A stretch of 64,000 nucleotides of DNA from Flavobacteriaceae bacterium (GCA_947453885.1 CANGIF010000003.1:62001-126000), one strand, 5' to 3'; counted from the stretch's first letter, positions 16,465-25,382 are shown. Notes: generated from the sequence alone by a model not told the origin. Made by a program: numbers and translations.

Positions 16465-19400
16465 TTAGTTCTTAACCAAACGAACGGTTTTAGTGTTCAC
16501 ACCTTGCGAAACTAAAACATTATAGATACCAGCAGCGTAGTCTTGTCCAATTGTTGCATTTTCAATTTCAGACGCAGTAACTTCGCGATGCTCTACTTGT
16601 TTCCCCATCATGTCGTACACACTTACAAAAATTGTTTCGTCAGTGGATGCATTTACTTGTAGTTTGAAAGCCGAGTTAAACGGATTTGGATAAGCAGCAA
16701 CAGCAAATTCTGTAGTATTAGCAATTTGTTTAGCAATTCCTCCAGGTGTTGTTATATTACACGAAGCTCCGTAGTTGCCGAAAAATCCGTTTATTTTAGC
16801 CGCCACACGAATAGCATAAGTAGTACCATTGGTTACTACAACTCCTGATTGTGATAATTTGAAATTATAGGTTGCTGAATCGTAAACTGTAGTTACTCCA
16901 CCAGTTATAATTTCAAAACGATAACCAGTAGCTCCTGAAACCGGAGAAGCTGGAATTTTTGTGTCTAATGCTGCTAAAGTAGCACCGCAAAAATTAGGAT
17001 GTACTTGTGTCGTTGGTACGCTACTTGTAGCTAAAACAGGAGTTGCAACAGAACAAGAAGCACCATAATCGCCATACACACCATTGACTAAAGCAGCAAC
17101 TCTAATAGTATACGTCATGCCGTATTCCACCACTACACCTGCTTGCGACAATTTAAAAATATAAGACGCCGAATCAAAAACGGTTGTTACACCACCCGTG
17201 GTAATTTCAAAACGATAGCCTTGAGCATTAAAAACTGGTTTTGCAGGAATTTTAGTATCTAAAGCGGCTAAAGTAACACCACAAAAGTTAGGATGCACGT
17301 TTGTTGTAAGCACTGTATTGCTAGCAAGTGTTGGAGTTGTAACGTTACAAGAAGCACCATAAGCACCCCAAGTACCACCCAATTTTACTGCCACACGTAC
17401 ACCATACGTAGTGCCGTAAGTAATTCCAGGCGTTTTTGTTAAACAAAAGTTGTATTTATTCACATCAACCGTGTTAACTGTTGCACCATTGGTAACCTCA
17501 AAACGATATTGTTCATAACCTGCTACATAATCAGCATTGATGTTTTGATCCAAACTTGTTAGAGTTGTACCACATTGGTTGGCTTTTACTTTTGAGGTTA
17601 CACCACAATTGGTAGAATAATTTGCCATAGCGTCTTTAACCCAATTTGAATTAAAAGCAGCAGTATTTGGGTCGGAGGTAGTTATACACGTTAAGCTTAT
17701 GTTATTATGACAAGCTACAAAAGCAGCATTGGACAAGCCACTAAGATTTAAAGATGTCAATAAATGGTTTTCGTCGCAATGCAATTCTGTCAATTGCGGA
17801 ATTACACTAAAATCTAATTCAGAAAGCAAATTGGCGTTACAAGCTACATAATGTAATGCAGACAATCCTGAAAAATTAAGATTACTTAGCTGATTATTTT
17901 GAGAATATAAAGTAGTTAACGATGTTAATCCACTTAGTTGCAAAGTTGTTAATTGATTCACATGGCAACCAAGCGTTGTTAAACTAACATCGCCACCAAC
18001 ATTAAGGCTAGTCAACTGGTTATTACTACAATACAAAGTACTTAATGCCGTCATATTGCGAACATCTAAAGTAGTTAGTTGATTGCCATAACAAAATAAT
18101 TCAGTTAAAGAAGTAAAATCTTTTATACCTGTTAAATTAGTTATGTTTTTAGTACTGACATCCAAACTTGTTATTCCACTAATAGCTGAAGTTAACACTT
18201 GATGATCACCGTTAATGGTATCAATACCTAAGTCAAACAAGGCTTGCTCAAAGTTAGCATCTGGAATAGTAGTGTATTGTACAAAATATGGTGCACAAGC
18301 CACGCCAGAGGTAACGGCTGCAGCATTGCTCCAATTGGAAGTTGTACCTGTTAAATCAAAATTAACTAAAGTTCCTGTATTATTATTACCACTGCTGTCT
18401 GTAAGTGTTGCAACGCCTGAATTATTTGCGTTCACGTTACCTTGATTAAAATGGTAATTTGCCAATAGTCCATTACCTGTACTTTGTACTTCGCAATTCA
18501 TATTATTTTGAATTTCACCTTGAGTCAAACTTCGGTTCCAGAAACGAACTTCGTCCATGTTTCCGTTAAAATAATTAGATGCATTACCATTAAAATTATC
18601 GCAAGGGGCACCTCCTAAATGTATCGTATAATTGTTATTGAGATCAACAATTGGGTTTGTAGCACTAGTGGTATCCAAAACCCCATCTACATAGAGTTTT
18701 AAATATCCAGAAGTTCTTGTAACCGCTATTTGATGCCAAGAATTGTCTGTTACTGTTGTTGTACCAAAAATATAATTGTTTGCTATAGCAAAATTATACG
18801 TCTCCACAAATATTTTACCTTCAGGGCTAATACTAATGCTCAAAAAGTTGTCAGCATCACAAAAACTTCGCTTGGCTAACAAATATCCGCTTAGCTGCGT
18901 TTTTACTTTCATTTCAACAGCAAAATCGCCAGTTCCGAAATTTCCAAGTGTTTGTCCCAAAGCAACCATATTGTTAGTTTGGCTAAAATGTAATGAAGAA
19001 GCGGGTTGCGTTACCGTAATGGTCATAGTTGTCGTTATAGCACATTGCCCAGCCGCTGGTGTAAAAGTATAAGTAGTTGTTGCTGTATTGTTTAATGCGG
19101 GCGACCATGTTCCTGTTATATTGTTATTAGAAGTGGTAGGCAATGCCGATAAATTACTACCAGATGTAATAGGCGATACGGCCGTAAATGTTGGAGTTAT
19201 TGTTGAAACACAACTTTTTGTAAAATAAGTTTCAGGTCTGAAATTTGAGATTGATAGAGTAGTACCAACCGTAATGTTTGATTGATACGTTTTAATTCCT
19301 CCAGTTAGTAGGGTGTTACAAGATACAATATTGCCAGTAGTCGCTTTTGTACCTGTGTTTTGATAATCAAAAGCAACATATATACTACCACCCGTATAAG

Positions 19401-19821
19401 TAAATGTGTTTGAACCAGAAAAAGGTATTGTAAAAATACCCGTTGCTGCTGGAATAGTAATATTAGTATTCCGAACCTGAGTCATTCCTGCTATTGATGT
19501 ATCCCAATCAGTAGTTTTTAAATAGGTAGCGTCGGAACTGTTTTGCATATAAAGCCCAAACGTAGTACTTGTTGTAGGGATATTTTGAGCTACTGTATAA
19601 GTAAATCCAATTTCACTTAGCACATCTCCTGCTACAAAACCGCTAGCTAGCATCTCGCTTTGTGTAATAATATAGACCGATCGACAACAGAGTCTAGTGC
19701 CTATTGGCGCTCTACTATTTCCAGAAGTTGAGTTATCAGTTGCTAAGGCAACCGTTTGTTGTGCCTGCAACTGCTGCTGACCCAAAACTGCAAACAGCAG
19801 TAAAAGAATAATTTTTTTCAT
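16465..19821 (-). CDS. T9SS-secreted LamG/leucine-rich-repeat adhesin-like protein
   Basis: 1118 residues. Signal peptide (MKKIILLLLFAVLGQQQLQAQ); a beta-rich N-terminal region to about residue 275; a LamG/concanavalin-A-like domain at about 276-500 (WHQIAVTRTSG, DEVRFWNRSLTQGEI); an internalin-like LRR region at about 512-735 with repeating LTSLNVSGL-type units; three Cys-containing beta-sandwich repeats of about 95 residues (each with CG near the start and GASC near the end); and a type A T9SS sorting domain from about 1040 (YPNPFNSAFKL to TVRLVKN). It is exported by SprA-dependent secretion and probably cell-surface attached, binding carbohydrate or protein. The start was moved from the TTG at 19830 to the ATG at 19821. 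AraC-type sites lie just upstream of its -33 element. Confidence 0.88.
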   Translation of the reverse strand: MKKIILLLLFAVLGQQQLQAQQTVALATDNSTSGNSRAPIGTRLCCRSVYIITQSEMLASGFVAGDVLSEIGFTYTVAQNIPTTSTTFGLYMQNSSDATYLKTTDWDTSIAGMTQVRNTNITIPAATGIFTIPFSGSNTFTYTGGSIYVAFDYQNTGTKATTGNIVSCNTLLTGGIKTYQSNITVGTTLSISNFRPETYFTKSCVSTITPTFTAVSPITSGSNLSALPTTSNNNITGTWSPALNNTATTTYTFTPAAGQCAITTTMTITVTQPASSLHFSQTNNMVALGQTLGNFGTGDFAVEMKVKTQLSGYLLAKRSFCDADNFLSISISPEGKIFVETYNFAIANNYIFGTTTVTDNSWHQIAVTRTSGYLKLYVDGVLDTTSATNPIVDLNNNYTIHLGGAPCDNFNGNASNYFNGNMDEVRFWNRSLTQGEIQNNMNCEVQSTGNGLLANYHFNQGNVNANNSGVATLTDSSGNNNTGTLVNFDLTGTTSNWSNAAAVTSGVACAPYFVQYTTIPDANFEQALFDLGIDTINGDHQVLTSAISGITSLDVSTKNITNLTGIKDFTSLTELFCYGNQLTTLDVRNMTALSTLYCSNNQLTSLNVGGDVSLTTLGCHVNQLTTLQLSGLTSLTTLYSQNNQLSNLNFSGLSALHYVACNANLLSELDFSVIPQLTELHCDENHLLTSLNLSGLSNAAFVACHNNISLTCITTSDPNTAAFNSNWVKDAMANYSTNCGVTSKVKANQCGTTLTSLDQNINADYVAGYEQYRFEVTNGATVNTVDVNKYNFCLTKTPGITYGTTYGVRVAVKLGGTWGAYGASCNVTTPTLASNTVLTTNVHPNFCGVTLAALDTKIPAKPVFNAQGYRFEITTGGVTTVFDSASYIFKLSQAGVVVEYGMTYTIRVAALVNGVYGDYGASCSVATPVLATSSVPTTQVHPNFCGATLAALDTKIPASPVSGATGYRFEIITGGVTTVYDSATYNFKLSQSGVVVTNGTTYAIRVAAKINGFFGNYGASCNITTPGGIAKQIANTTEFAVAAYPNPFNSAFKLQVNASTDETIFVSVYDMMGKQVEHREVTASEIENATIGQDYAAGIYNVLVSQGVNTKTVRLVKN

Positions 19822-19850
19822 ACATTTCAAAAGTTAGATTATTGTTGTTA

Positions 19851-19858
19851 CAAAAATA
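19851..19858 (-). promoter_or_regulatory. -7 element of the LamG/LRR gene (TATTTTTG), -33 TTG at 19880-19882
   Basis: On the minus strand TATTTTTG fits TAnnTTTG. A TTG lies 21 bp upstream at 19880-19882, touching the first AraC-type repeat. The start codon is about 30 bp downstream. Confidence 0.6.
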
Positions 19859-19880
19859 ACTTTCAAGATGTACCGCTTAC

Positions 19881-19918
19881 AACCCATTAAGGCATTTCAT
19901 TAGCCCATTAAGACATTT
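19881..19918 (-). promoter_or_regulatory. paired direct-repeat operator upstream of the LamG/LRR promoter
   Basis: Two 17-bp repeats, 19881-19897 and 19902-19918 (plus strand ArCCCATTAAGrCATTT), start exactly 21 bp apart, two helical turns. They lie immediately upstream of the -33 TTG, the position used by class II activators. The same repeat pair with the same 21-bp period precedes the AraC-family gene at 21063-21100. Confidence 0.7.
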
Positions 19919-19939
19919 AATTCCTCTTCTAAGACCTAT

Positions 19940-21052
19940 TTATTGATTATTTCTAAAAACAGAAGGTAAGCTACCAAATCGTTTTTTAAAAGCCGATGAA
20001 AACTTACTTGCAGATTCATAGCCCGTCATTTGTGCAATATTACTTATTTTTAAATGACTGTTTTTAACCAATTGATGGGCGAGTAGCATGTTTTTTTCTT
20101 TGTGGTACTGAAGAATAGTTAACCCAAAAACCGATTTGAAAATAATTTTGAGTTTTGTTGGCGCTATATGAAGTTCTTTAGCAATTTTATTGATGCCTAT
20201 AAAAGGTAAATTCAAATGATGAAGCAGCATACGTTCTGCTTTAGCGGCACTAGAGTAATCAAAAATACTCAAAGCAGCATAACTTTGTAGGCGGTTGTCT
20301 TGTATTACTGTTGAAAAAAAATTGTTTTGTAACTGCAGAATATCCTCTTTCACATTCTCTATTCCAACAGGAATTTGTTCCATCCGTTTATAAATTTTTT
20401 CAAAAAGACTATCTTCTGATGGCACTTGGTCAAGCCAAGTTAAATAGCCCGTTTTAGAAGTAAAAAAAGAGTCCAATTCTGGAAATAGTTTGCTTATATT
20501 ATCTTGAGCCCATTTTTTATTAAATACAATATTAATAAAGCGTCCCGAAGTATTCTTGTAAAAATACATGGAAACTTTTGTTTTGGGTTTATACAATGTC
20601 CAGCATTTACTTTTTAAAACAATGTTCTTTTCTATCGATTTAACTGGAAATTCATAATGAAAAACCGAAAAAGAAAGATAGTAATATTCACTCTCATTAT
20701 GATCGTCATAAATTGCATTTGCAATAATGTTTTGTTTTACATCAAAGTTATACGACATAACCCAAAGCCCTTCTTCAATCTCTAAATAGTTCATATTCCC
20801 ATCAAAAAAGTCATTTTCGGTATGTACTTTTTGTTTGTATAAGGTATGTGTGGCTACGGGCAAATTCACGATGGAATCCAACATAAGTTGGGGTGAGTTC
20901 GAAAAATAAGGCAATTCAAAAAAACCATCCTTAGATGAAAAAAGAGATTCTTTTATGTAAGCATTATTTTTATTTGTAACCATTAAGGGGTATGATTTTC
21001 TATAAATTGGGACAATTATATTATTCAAATACAAATCTATACTGAAACCCAT
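19940..21052 (-). CDS. AraC-family transcriptional regulator
   Basis: 370 residues. The C-terminal 100 residues carry the two AraC helix-turn-helix motifs: INKIAKELHIAPTKLKIIFKSVFG and LKISNIAQMTGYESASKFSSAFKKRFGSLPSVF. The large N-terminal part is unlike the small-sugar cupin and probably senses an unknown ligand. It has no signal peptide. It lies upstream of the LamG/LRR gene on the same strand, and identical paired repeats precede both genes, so it probably activates the adhesin gene and controls itself. The start is uncertain: an ATG at residue 24 (position 20983) is also possible, since a -7-like ATTATTTG sits only 3 bp before the upstream ATG. Confidence 0.88.
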   Translation of the reverse strand: MGFSIDLYLNNIIVPIYRKSYPLMVTNKNNAYIKESLFSSKDGFFELPYFSNSPQLMLDSIVNLPVATHTLYKQKVHTENDFFDGNMNYLEIEEGLWVMSYNFDVKQNIIANAIYDDHNESEYYYLSFSVFHYEFPVKSIEKNIVLKSKCWTLYKPKTKVSMYFYKNTSGRFINIVFNKKWAQDNISKLFPELDSFFTSKTGYLTWLDQVPSEDSLFEKIYKRMEQIPVGIENVKEDILQLQNNFFSTVIQDNRLQSYAALSIFDYSSAAKAERMLLHHLNLPFIGINKIAKELHIAPTKLKIIFKSVFGLTILQYHKEKNMLLAHQLVKNSHLKISNIAQMTGYESASKFSSAFKKRFGSLPSVFRNNQ

Positions 21053-21062
21053 ATCAAATAAT

Positions 21063-21100
21063 AGCCAATTAGGACATTATTTAAACCTATTCGGACTTTT
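21063..21100 (-). promoter_or_regulatory. paired direct-repeat operator at the AraC-family promoter
   Basis: Repeats at 21063-21079 (AGCCAATTAGGACATTA) and 21084-21100 (AACCTATTCGGACTTTT) start 21 bp apart and match the pair at 19881-19918. They adjoin the likely -7 element (21055-21062), so binding here would block RNA polymerase, which fits autorepression. Confidence 0.65.
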
Positions 21101-21265
21101 TTTGTCGTATTTAATACAGAAAACAAAAGGAAAAGTAGTATCATGAAATTAAGTTTACGAGAACGGTATTTTTAAAGCCATATCTATTCCGGTTAAATGT
21201 AAAGCAATTTTATTGAAAGAAGGAGTTTTAATAAATCAAAGAAATCACCTCTTTTAATTACAAAC

Positions 21266-21311
21266 AAAAAAATCCCTTTCAACTCCATTAAGGAATGAAA
21301 GGGTTTTTTTT
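21266..21311. terminator. orphan T9SS-cassette terminator
   Basis: The hairpin CCCTTTC...GAAAGGG has A and T runs on its flanks and is nearly identical to 16327-16372. No intact gene ends here; it belonged to the degraded T9SS gene at 21404-21487. Confidence 0.75.
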
Positions 21312-21403
21312 GAGTTTGGAGTTTTTAGTTTTGAATTAGGAGTTTGAAACATACCAAAGAGCTGCAACAAAAATTTTAAAACTCAAAACTCATAACTTTA
21401 AGT
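21312..21403 (-). repeat. shared T9SS 3' flank (remnant copy)
   Basis: This matches 16374-16463, with GAGTTTTTAGTTTTGAATTAG and AAAACTCATAACTTTAAG text between the hairpin and the relic stop codon. Confidence 0.7.
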
Positions 21404-21487
21404 CTAGTTTTTAACCAAACGAACGGTTTTAGTGTTCACCCCTTGCCAAACCAAAATGGTATAGATGCCAGTAGCATAGTCCTATCC
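21404..21487 (-). pseudogene. remnant of a T9SS C-terminal sorting domain
   Basis: Read on the minus strand, 27 codons give G-stop-DYATGIYTILVWQGVNTKTVRLVKN-stop, the end of the sorting domain found in the three intact T9SS genes. An in-frame TAG replaces the Gln codon. Homology stops abruptly upstream of 21487. The rest of the gene is gone, leaving the C-terminal end, the 3' flank and the terminator, which points to a deletion or an aborted recombination event. Confidence 0.85.
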
Positions 21488-21516
21488 ATTTGCTCCTGCT
21501 ATTCCTAAAAATACTA

Positions 21517-21610
21517 TGCTTTTATGTCTCATCCAGCTAGATGAGCAAGCAAGTAACGTGCTTTTATGTCTCGACCAGCTAGATGAGAAGGCAAGTAACG
21601 CGCTTTTATG
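21517..21610. repeat. 42-bp tandem repeat, 2.2 copies
   Basis: Units begin at 21517, 21559 and 21601, each opening with (T/C)GCTTTTATG; the third is truncated after ten bases. The first unit contains the small inverted repeat CTCATC/GATGAG. It lies in the 700-bp gene-poor stretch between the AraC-family gene and the membrane-protein gene. A 62-codon ORF crosses it, but I do not regard that as a gene. Confidence 0.8.
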
Positions 21611-21764
21611 TACTACTTGCCATTGCAAAAACCCATGCTACAAAGCGGAAATGAGCATGACCCAAAAAGTAAGACACTATTTGGGGCTTATTCACTATAA
21701 GTAGGGATTTTTGAATTGTGAATTGTGAGTTACAGGATAAGCGAACACCTCCTACTCTAACCTG

Positions 21765-22115
21765 CTATTCCTTACTTTCATTTAAAAGGCGGAACAGTAG
21801 GGATTGGGAAACAGACAAAATGATGCTGAAAAGCAGTGCTGTACCAAAGGAATCGACATGAAAACCAGAAACTAGTTTGGTAGATAGCAAAATGATTCCT
21901 GCGTTGATGACTAACAAAAACAATCCTAATGTAACAAGGGTTACGGGTAGTGTTAGGAGTATCAAAACTGGTTTTACAATGAGGTTCAACAGTCCTAACA
22001 CAACGGCTACTATGAAGGAGGTTTGAATGCCGTTTTGAAGGACAACACCTTGCATGTTTCGTGCAATAAGTAAAACTAAAACGGCGGTAACTAGAATTCG
22101 GAGCAGTACTTTCAT
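21765..22115 (-). CDS. phage-holin-family-4-like small membrane protein (YvlD type)
   Basis: 116 residues with about four hydrophobic helices and the family segment LNLIVKPVLILLTLPVTLVTLGLFLLVINA. The family is named after a holin, but chromosomal members are ordinary inner-membrane proteins of unknown role, sometimes linked to envelope stress. No phage genes are nearby. It follows the alpha/beta hydrolase by 18 bp and probably shares its transcript. Confidence 0.85.
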   Translation of the reverse strand: MKVLLRILVTAVLVLLIARNMQGVVLQNGIQTSFIVAVVLGLLNLIVKPVLILLTLPVTLVTLGLFLLVINAGIILLSTKLVSGFHVDSFGTALLFSIILSVSQSLLFRLLNESKE

Positions 22116-22133
22116 TGGATGTGGAATTTACGA

Positions 22134-22901
22134 CTAGGCTTGTTGTAAAAACAAGAGTGTATGTTCTAAAAATGCGGTTGGATTTTCGGCATGGAGCCAA
22201 TGTCCAACGTTTGGAATGGTTTCAAATTGTGCTTTAGGAAAGTGTTGTTGTATGGCTGCTATATCTGAAGCAAGTAGGTAATTTGAATTGCCGCCCCTAA
22301 GGAATAACGTGGGTAAAGTACACACTGCGTTTTCGGGAAGTGCTTCGCCAATTTGGTCTATTTTAGCAGTAAAAACCGCTAAGTTAAAGCGGAAGGACAG
22401 CTGATTGGGCGTTTTCCAATAGAGGCTTTTCATTAAAAACTGACGGGTTCCAAAATCGGGAACATAGGTGGCCAATACGGATTCGACCTCATTTCGGGAA
22501 GGCTGAAGGGAAAAATCAACTGCGTTTAGTCCGGTTAAAATGGCTTGATGGTGGGGCGCGTAATACTTTGTGCCAATGTCGGCAATTACTACTTTTTCAA
22601 ACAAATTTGGATGAGAAGTGGCTAGCAACATAGCTATTTTTCCACCCATTGAATGACCAATTATGTTGCACTTTTGAAGCTGATGCAACGAGCAGTACTG
22701 AAGTACATCTTGTGCCATTACTTCATAGCTAAATTCGTCGGAATGAAAACTACGACCGTGGTTTCTTAGATCCAAGCAATGGGTTTGAAAGCCCGCCGCC
22801 ACATAGTGTAATGCCAAAGTTTTCCAATTGTCAGACATGCCTAAAAATCCGTGAAGGATGAGCAAAGGTTTTCCGGTTCCTTCTATTTTTGAATACAACA
22901 T
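22134..22901 (-). CDS. alpha/beta-fold hydrolase (YbfF-like esterase)
   Basis: 255 residues. The oxyanion motif is LHGFLGMSDNW, the nucleophile elbow is IGHSMGGKIA, an acidic region DIGTKYY follows, and the catalytic His is in NVGHWLHAENP. The RNHGRS segment is typical of YbfF-like acyl-CoA/ester hydrolases. Cytoplasmic; substrate unknown. Located between pdxJ and the membrane-protein gene on the same strand with 18-20 bp gaps, so likely one operon led by pdxJ. Confidence 0.88.
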   Translation of the reverse strand: MLYSKIEGTGKPLLILHGFLGMSDNWKTLALHYVAAGFQTHCLDLRNHGRSFHSDEFSYEVMAQDVLQYCSLHQLQKCNIIGHSMGGKIAMLLATSHPNLFEKVVIADIGTKYYAPHHQAILTGLNAVDFSLQPSRNEVESVLATYVPDFGTRQFLMKSLYWKTPNQLSFRFNLAVFTAKIDQIGEALPENAVCTLPTLFLRGGNSNYLLASDIAAIQQHFPKAQFETIPNVGHWLHAENPTAFLEHTLLFLQQA

Positions 22902-22921
22902 ATTTTTTGTTGGTGTTTGGC

Positions 22922-23635
22922 TTATTTCAATTTGTTTAAATACATGTTTACTACGTTGTCCAAGCCTAAATACAAGGCTTCGGAAATTAAAGCATGTCCA
23001 ATGGATACTTCAAGTAAATTGGGTAGGTTTTGTTTAAAAAACTGGATGTTGTCTAAACTCAAATCGTGACCAGCGTTTATTCCTAGTTGTAAGTCGGTTG
23101 CCACTTGTGCCGCAGTTATGTAGGGAGCTATGGCATTTACATTGCCTAAACTGTATTGATGCGCAAAGGCTTCTGTGTACAATTCAATCCTATCGGTTCC
23201 TGCGGCTTTAGCTCCTTCAATCATGTCAATTTGAGGGTCAACAAAAATGGAAGTTCTAATGCCATTGCGCTGCATTTCTTGTATAACTTCTTTTAAAAAG
23301 GAACGGTTTTTAATAGTGTCCCATCCTGCCGAGGACGTGATAGCGCCAATTGCGTCGGGAACTAAAGTTACTTGTGTTGGTTTGCATTCCAAAACCAAAT
23401 CAATAAATTGGTGTTGCGGATTACCTTCAATGTTAAATTCGGTATGTACTACCGCTTTCAAATCGCGTGCATCTTGAAAGCGAATGTGGCGTTCGTCTGG
23501 GCGAGGATGTATGGTGATTCCTTGTGCTCCAAATTTTTGCAAATCGTATGCTACAGTTAACAAATTAGGAACATTACCACCACGAGCATTTCGGAGTGTT
23601 GCAATTTTATTTATATTTACACTTAGCTTTGTCAT
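22922..23635 (-). CDS. pdxJ: pyridoxine 5'-phosphate synthase
   Basis: 237 residues, full length. Catalyses the ring-closing step of DXP-dependent vitamin B6 synthesis from 1-deoxyxylulose-5-phosphate and 3-amino-2-oxopropyl phosphate. Signatures: LSVNINKIATLRNARGG, GITIHPRPDERHI (catalytic His), FNIEGN, QVTLVPDA, SIFVDPQ, ELYTEAFAH, INAGHDLSLDN and SIGHALISEAL. TIM barrel, cytoplasmic. Divergent from the CBS-nadK pair, with a 111-bp shared promoter region. Confidence 0.97.
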   Translation of the reverse strand: MTKLSVNINKIATLRNARGGNVPNLLTVAYDLQKFGAQGITIHPRPDERHIRFQDARDLKAVVHTEFNIEGNPQHQFIDLVLECKPTQVTLVPDAIGAITSSAGWDTIKNRSFLKEVIQEMQRNGIRTSIFVDPQIDMIEGAKAAGTDRIELYTEAFAHQYSLGNVNAIAPYITAAQVATDLQLGINAGHDLSLDNIQFFKQNLPNLLEVSIGHALISEALYLGLDNVVNMYLNKLK

Positions 23636-23709
23636 TTGAATACCGCTTTAAAAGTAGGTTAGAAAATTAGTAGTGCAAAAATACAAAGTTAAACGTAGGA
23701 GTATTTGTA

Positions 23710-23717
23710 TAAATTTG
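23710..23717 (+). promoter_or_regulatory. -7 element of CBS-nadK (TAAATTTG)
   Basis: TAAATTTG, 30 bp before the ATG at 23747. It rules out the in-frame start at 23705. Confidence 0.6.
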
Positions 23718-23746
23718 ATTATTTTGCAACAGTAAAAAAAAGCTAT

Positions 23747-24409
23747 ATGATTGCTAGTATTTCCAACTTTATTTCCAATGATTACAAGACGCTTAAAGCG
23801 TCGGATACTGTTTTGGAAGTTCAGGAATTTTTTGAAGAAGTTACTTTTTCGCATTTTCCCGTTTTGGATTCCGGTATTTATTTGGGCAGTTTGGCAAAAG
23901 AAGATGCCGAAAATTTTGATACTGACAAAACCTTACTTGAATACCGATACACTTTAGAAGGTTTTTTTGCTAGAAACACAATGAATTGGCTTGATGTTTT
24001 AGAGGTTTTTGCTCGAAACAATACCAATACCGTTCCGGTTTTAAACCAAGAAAACGAGTATTTAGGTTACTATGAATTAGAGTCTATTTTTAAATTTTTT
24101 AATGAAACCCCATTTTTAAAAGAACAAGGTACTGTCGTAATTATTAAAAAACCAATAATAGATTATTCGCTTAGCCAAATTGTACAAATTGTTGAAAGCA
24201 ATAACGCAAAACTATTAGGCGTTTTTGTTTCGGATACGGATGTGGATTCCATTCAAATTACTTTAAAAATTAGTTTAGGAGAAATGAACGCCATCATTCA
24301 AACATTTAGACGTTACAATTACGAAATAATTTCAGAACACGATGAGGACAATTACCTGATCAATTTAAAAGAACGATCGGACTATTTAACCAAATACTTA
24401 AACTTGTAA
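23747..24409 (+). CDS. CBS-domain protein upstream of nadK
   Basis: 220 residues. The N-terminal 120 hold two degenerate CBS motifs (FISNDYKTLKASDTVLEVQEFFEEVTFSHFPVL and the TVPVLNQENEYLGYYELESI stretch). The C-terminal part (PIIDYSLSQIVQIVESNNAKLLG...ISLGEMNAIIQTFRRYNYEI) looks ACT-like, a small ligand-binding fold. Together these suggest nucleotide or amino-acid sensing. It precedes nadK by 5 bp, so it may tune NAD kinase (inference). Start chosen at 23747 because of the promoter. Confidence 0.85.
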   Translation: MIASISNFISNDYKTLKASDTVLEVQEFFEEVTFSHFPVLDSGIYLGSLAKEDAENFDTDKTLLEYRYTLEGFFARNTMNWLDVLEVFARNNTNTVPVLNQENEYLGYYELESIFKFFNETPFLKEQGTVVIIKKPIIDYSLSQIVQIVESNNAKLLGVFVSDTDVDSIQITLKISLGEMNAIIQTFRRYNYEIISEHDEDNYLINLKERSDYLTKYLNL

Positions 24410-24414
24410 TCAAA

Positions 24415-25299
24415 ATGAAAGTAGCTATTTTTGGACAATATTATCAAAACGACACCCGCCCAATCATTCGAGATATTTTCATGTTTTTTAATGCAAACCA
24501 AATAGAATTGGTTATTGAAGCTCATTTTTTAACCATTTTATATCAAGAAGCAATTGTACAAAAAGACTACAAAACCTTCAGTTCGCACATAGAATTAGAC
24601 CAAAGTTTTGATTTGTTTTTAAGTATTGGTGGCGATGGAACGATTTTAAGAGCCGCTACTTTTGTAAGGGATTCTGGAATTCCAATTCTAGGAATCAACG
24701 CAGGTAGATTGGGCTTTTTAGCATCTGTTCAACAAGATAATATTGCCGAATTTCTACAATTAGTTTTAGAAAAAAAATACACCATTTCTAAACGGACGTT
24801 ATTAAGTTTAGTCTGTTCAACTCCTAATGCTGAAATAGAAAATTTAAATTTTGCATTAAATGAAATATCTGTTAGCAGAAAAGATACCACCTCAATGATT
24901 ACTATTGAAACCATTTTGGATGGAGAATATCTAAATTCCTATTGGGCAGATGGTTTAATAATAGCAACTCCTACGGGATCTACGGGTTATTCCTTGAGCT
25001 GTGGCGGCCCTGTTTTAACGCCAAATGTTAAAAGTTTAGTCATTACGCCTATTGCTCCTCATAACCTAAACGCCCGTCCATTGGTTATAACCGACGATAC
25101 GGAAATTAAACTTCGTGTAACGGGCAGAGAAAAACAATTTTTAGTTTCGTTGGATTCAAGGATTGCCACCATTGATCAGGAAACAACCTTAACCATTCAG
25201 AAAACACCGTTTCAAATCAACATGATTGAAATTCAAGAAGAGACATTTTTAAAAACGCTTCGTAAAAAACTTCTTTGGGGCGAAGACAAGCGCAATTAG
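24415..25299 (+). CDS. nadK: NAD kinase
   Basis: 294 residues. Phosphorylates NAD to NADP. The signature GGDGTILRA lies near residue 70, with NAGRLGFLA and NEISVSRKDTTSM following. The second conserved segment is IATPTGSTGYSLSCGGPVL. C-terminal beta region intact. Cytoplasmic. Co-transcribed with the upstream CBS/ACT-like protein. Confidence 0.97.
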   Translation: MKVAIFGQYYQNDTRPIIRDIFMFFNANQIELVIEAHFLTILYQEAIVQKDYKTFSSHIELDQSFDLFLSIGGDGTILRAATFVRDSGIPILGINAGRLGFLASVQQDNIAEFLQLVLEKKYTISKRTLLSLVCSTPNAEIENLNFALNEISVSRKDTTSMITIETILDGEYLNSYWADGLIIATPTGSTGYSLSCGGPVLTPNVKSLVITPIAPHNLNARPLVITDDTEIKLRVTGREKQFLVSLDSRIATIDQETTLTIQKTPFQINMIEIQEETFLKTLRKKLLWGEDKRN

Positions 25300-25382
25300 A
25301 TTTAAACTTTTGACTTTCTGTTTGTGATTTTTTCTTAACCTCTAAGAAATAGAAACAAATAGTAAAAATGAGTGCTAAAGCG

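Noticed and set aside
21517..21610. CRISPR-like repeats
   Set aside because: The units are directly adjacent without spacers and only 2.2 copies exist; no cas gene is present.
21516..21704. 62-codon ORF across the 42-bp tandem repeat
   Set aside because: It exists because the repeat unit is a multiple of three; there is no promoter or family match, and its second half shows no coding pattern.
21765..22115. Prophage holin
   Set aside because: The family name is misleading; no phage structural, lysis or integrase genes are nearby and the protein sits in a metabolic operon.
21778..22200. 140-codon minus-strand ORF overlapping the membrane-protein gene
   Set aside because: Ser/Arg/Thr/Cys-rich frame-shifted reading of two real genes; no coding features.
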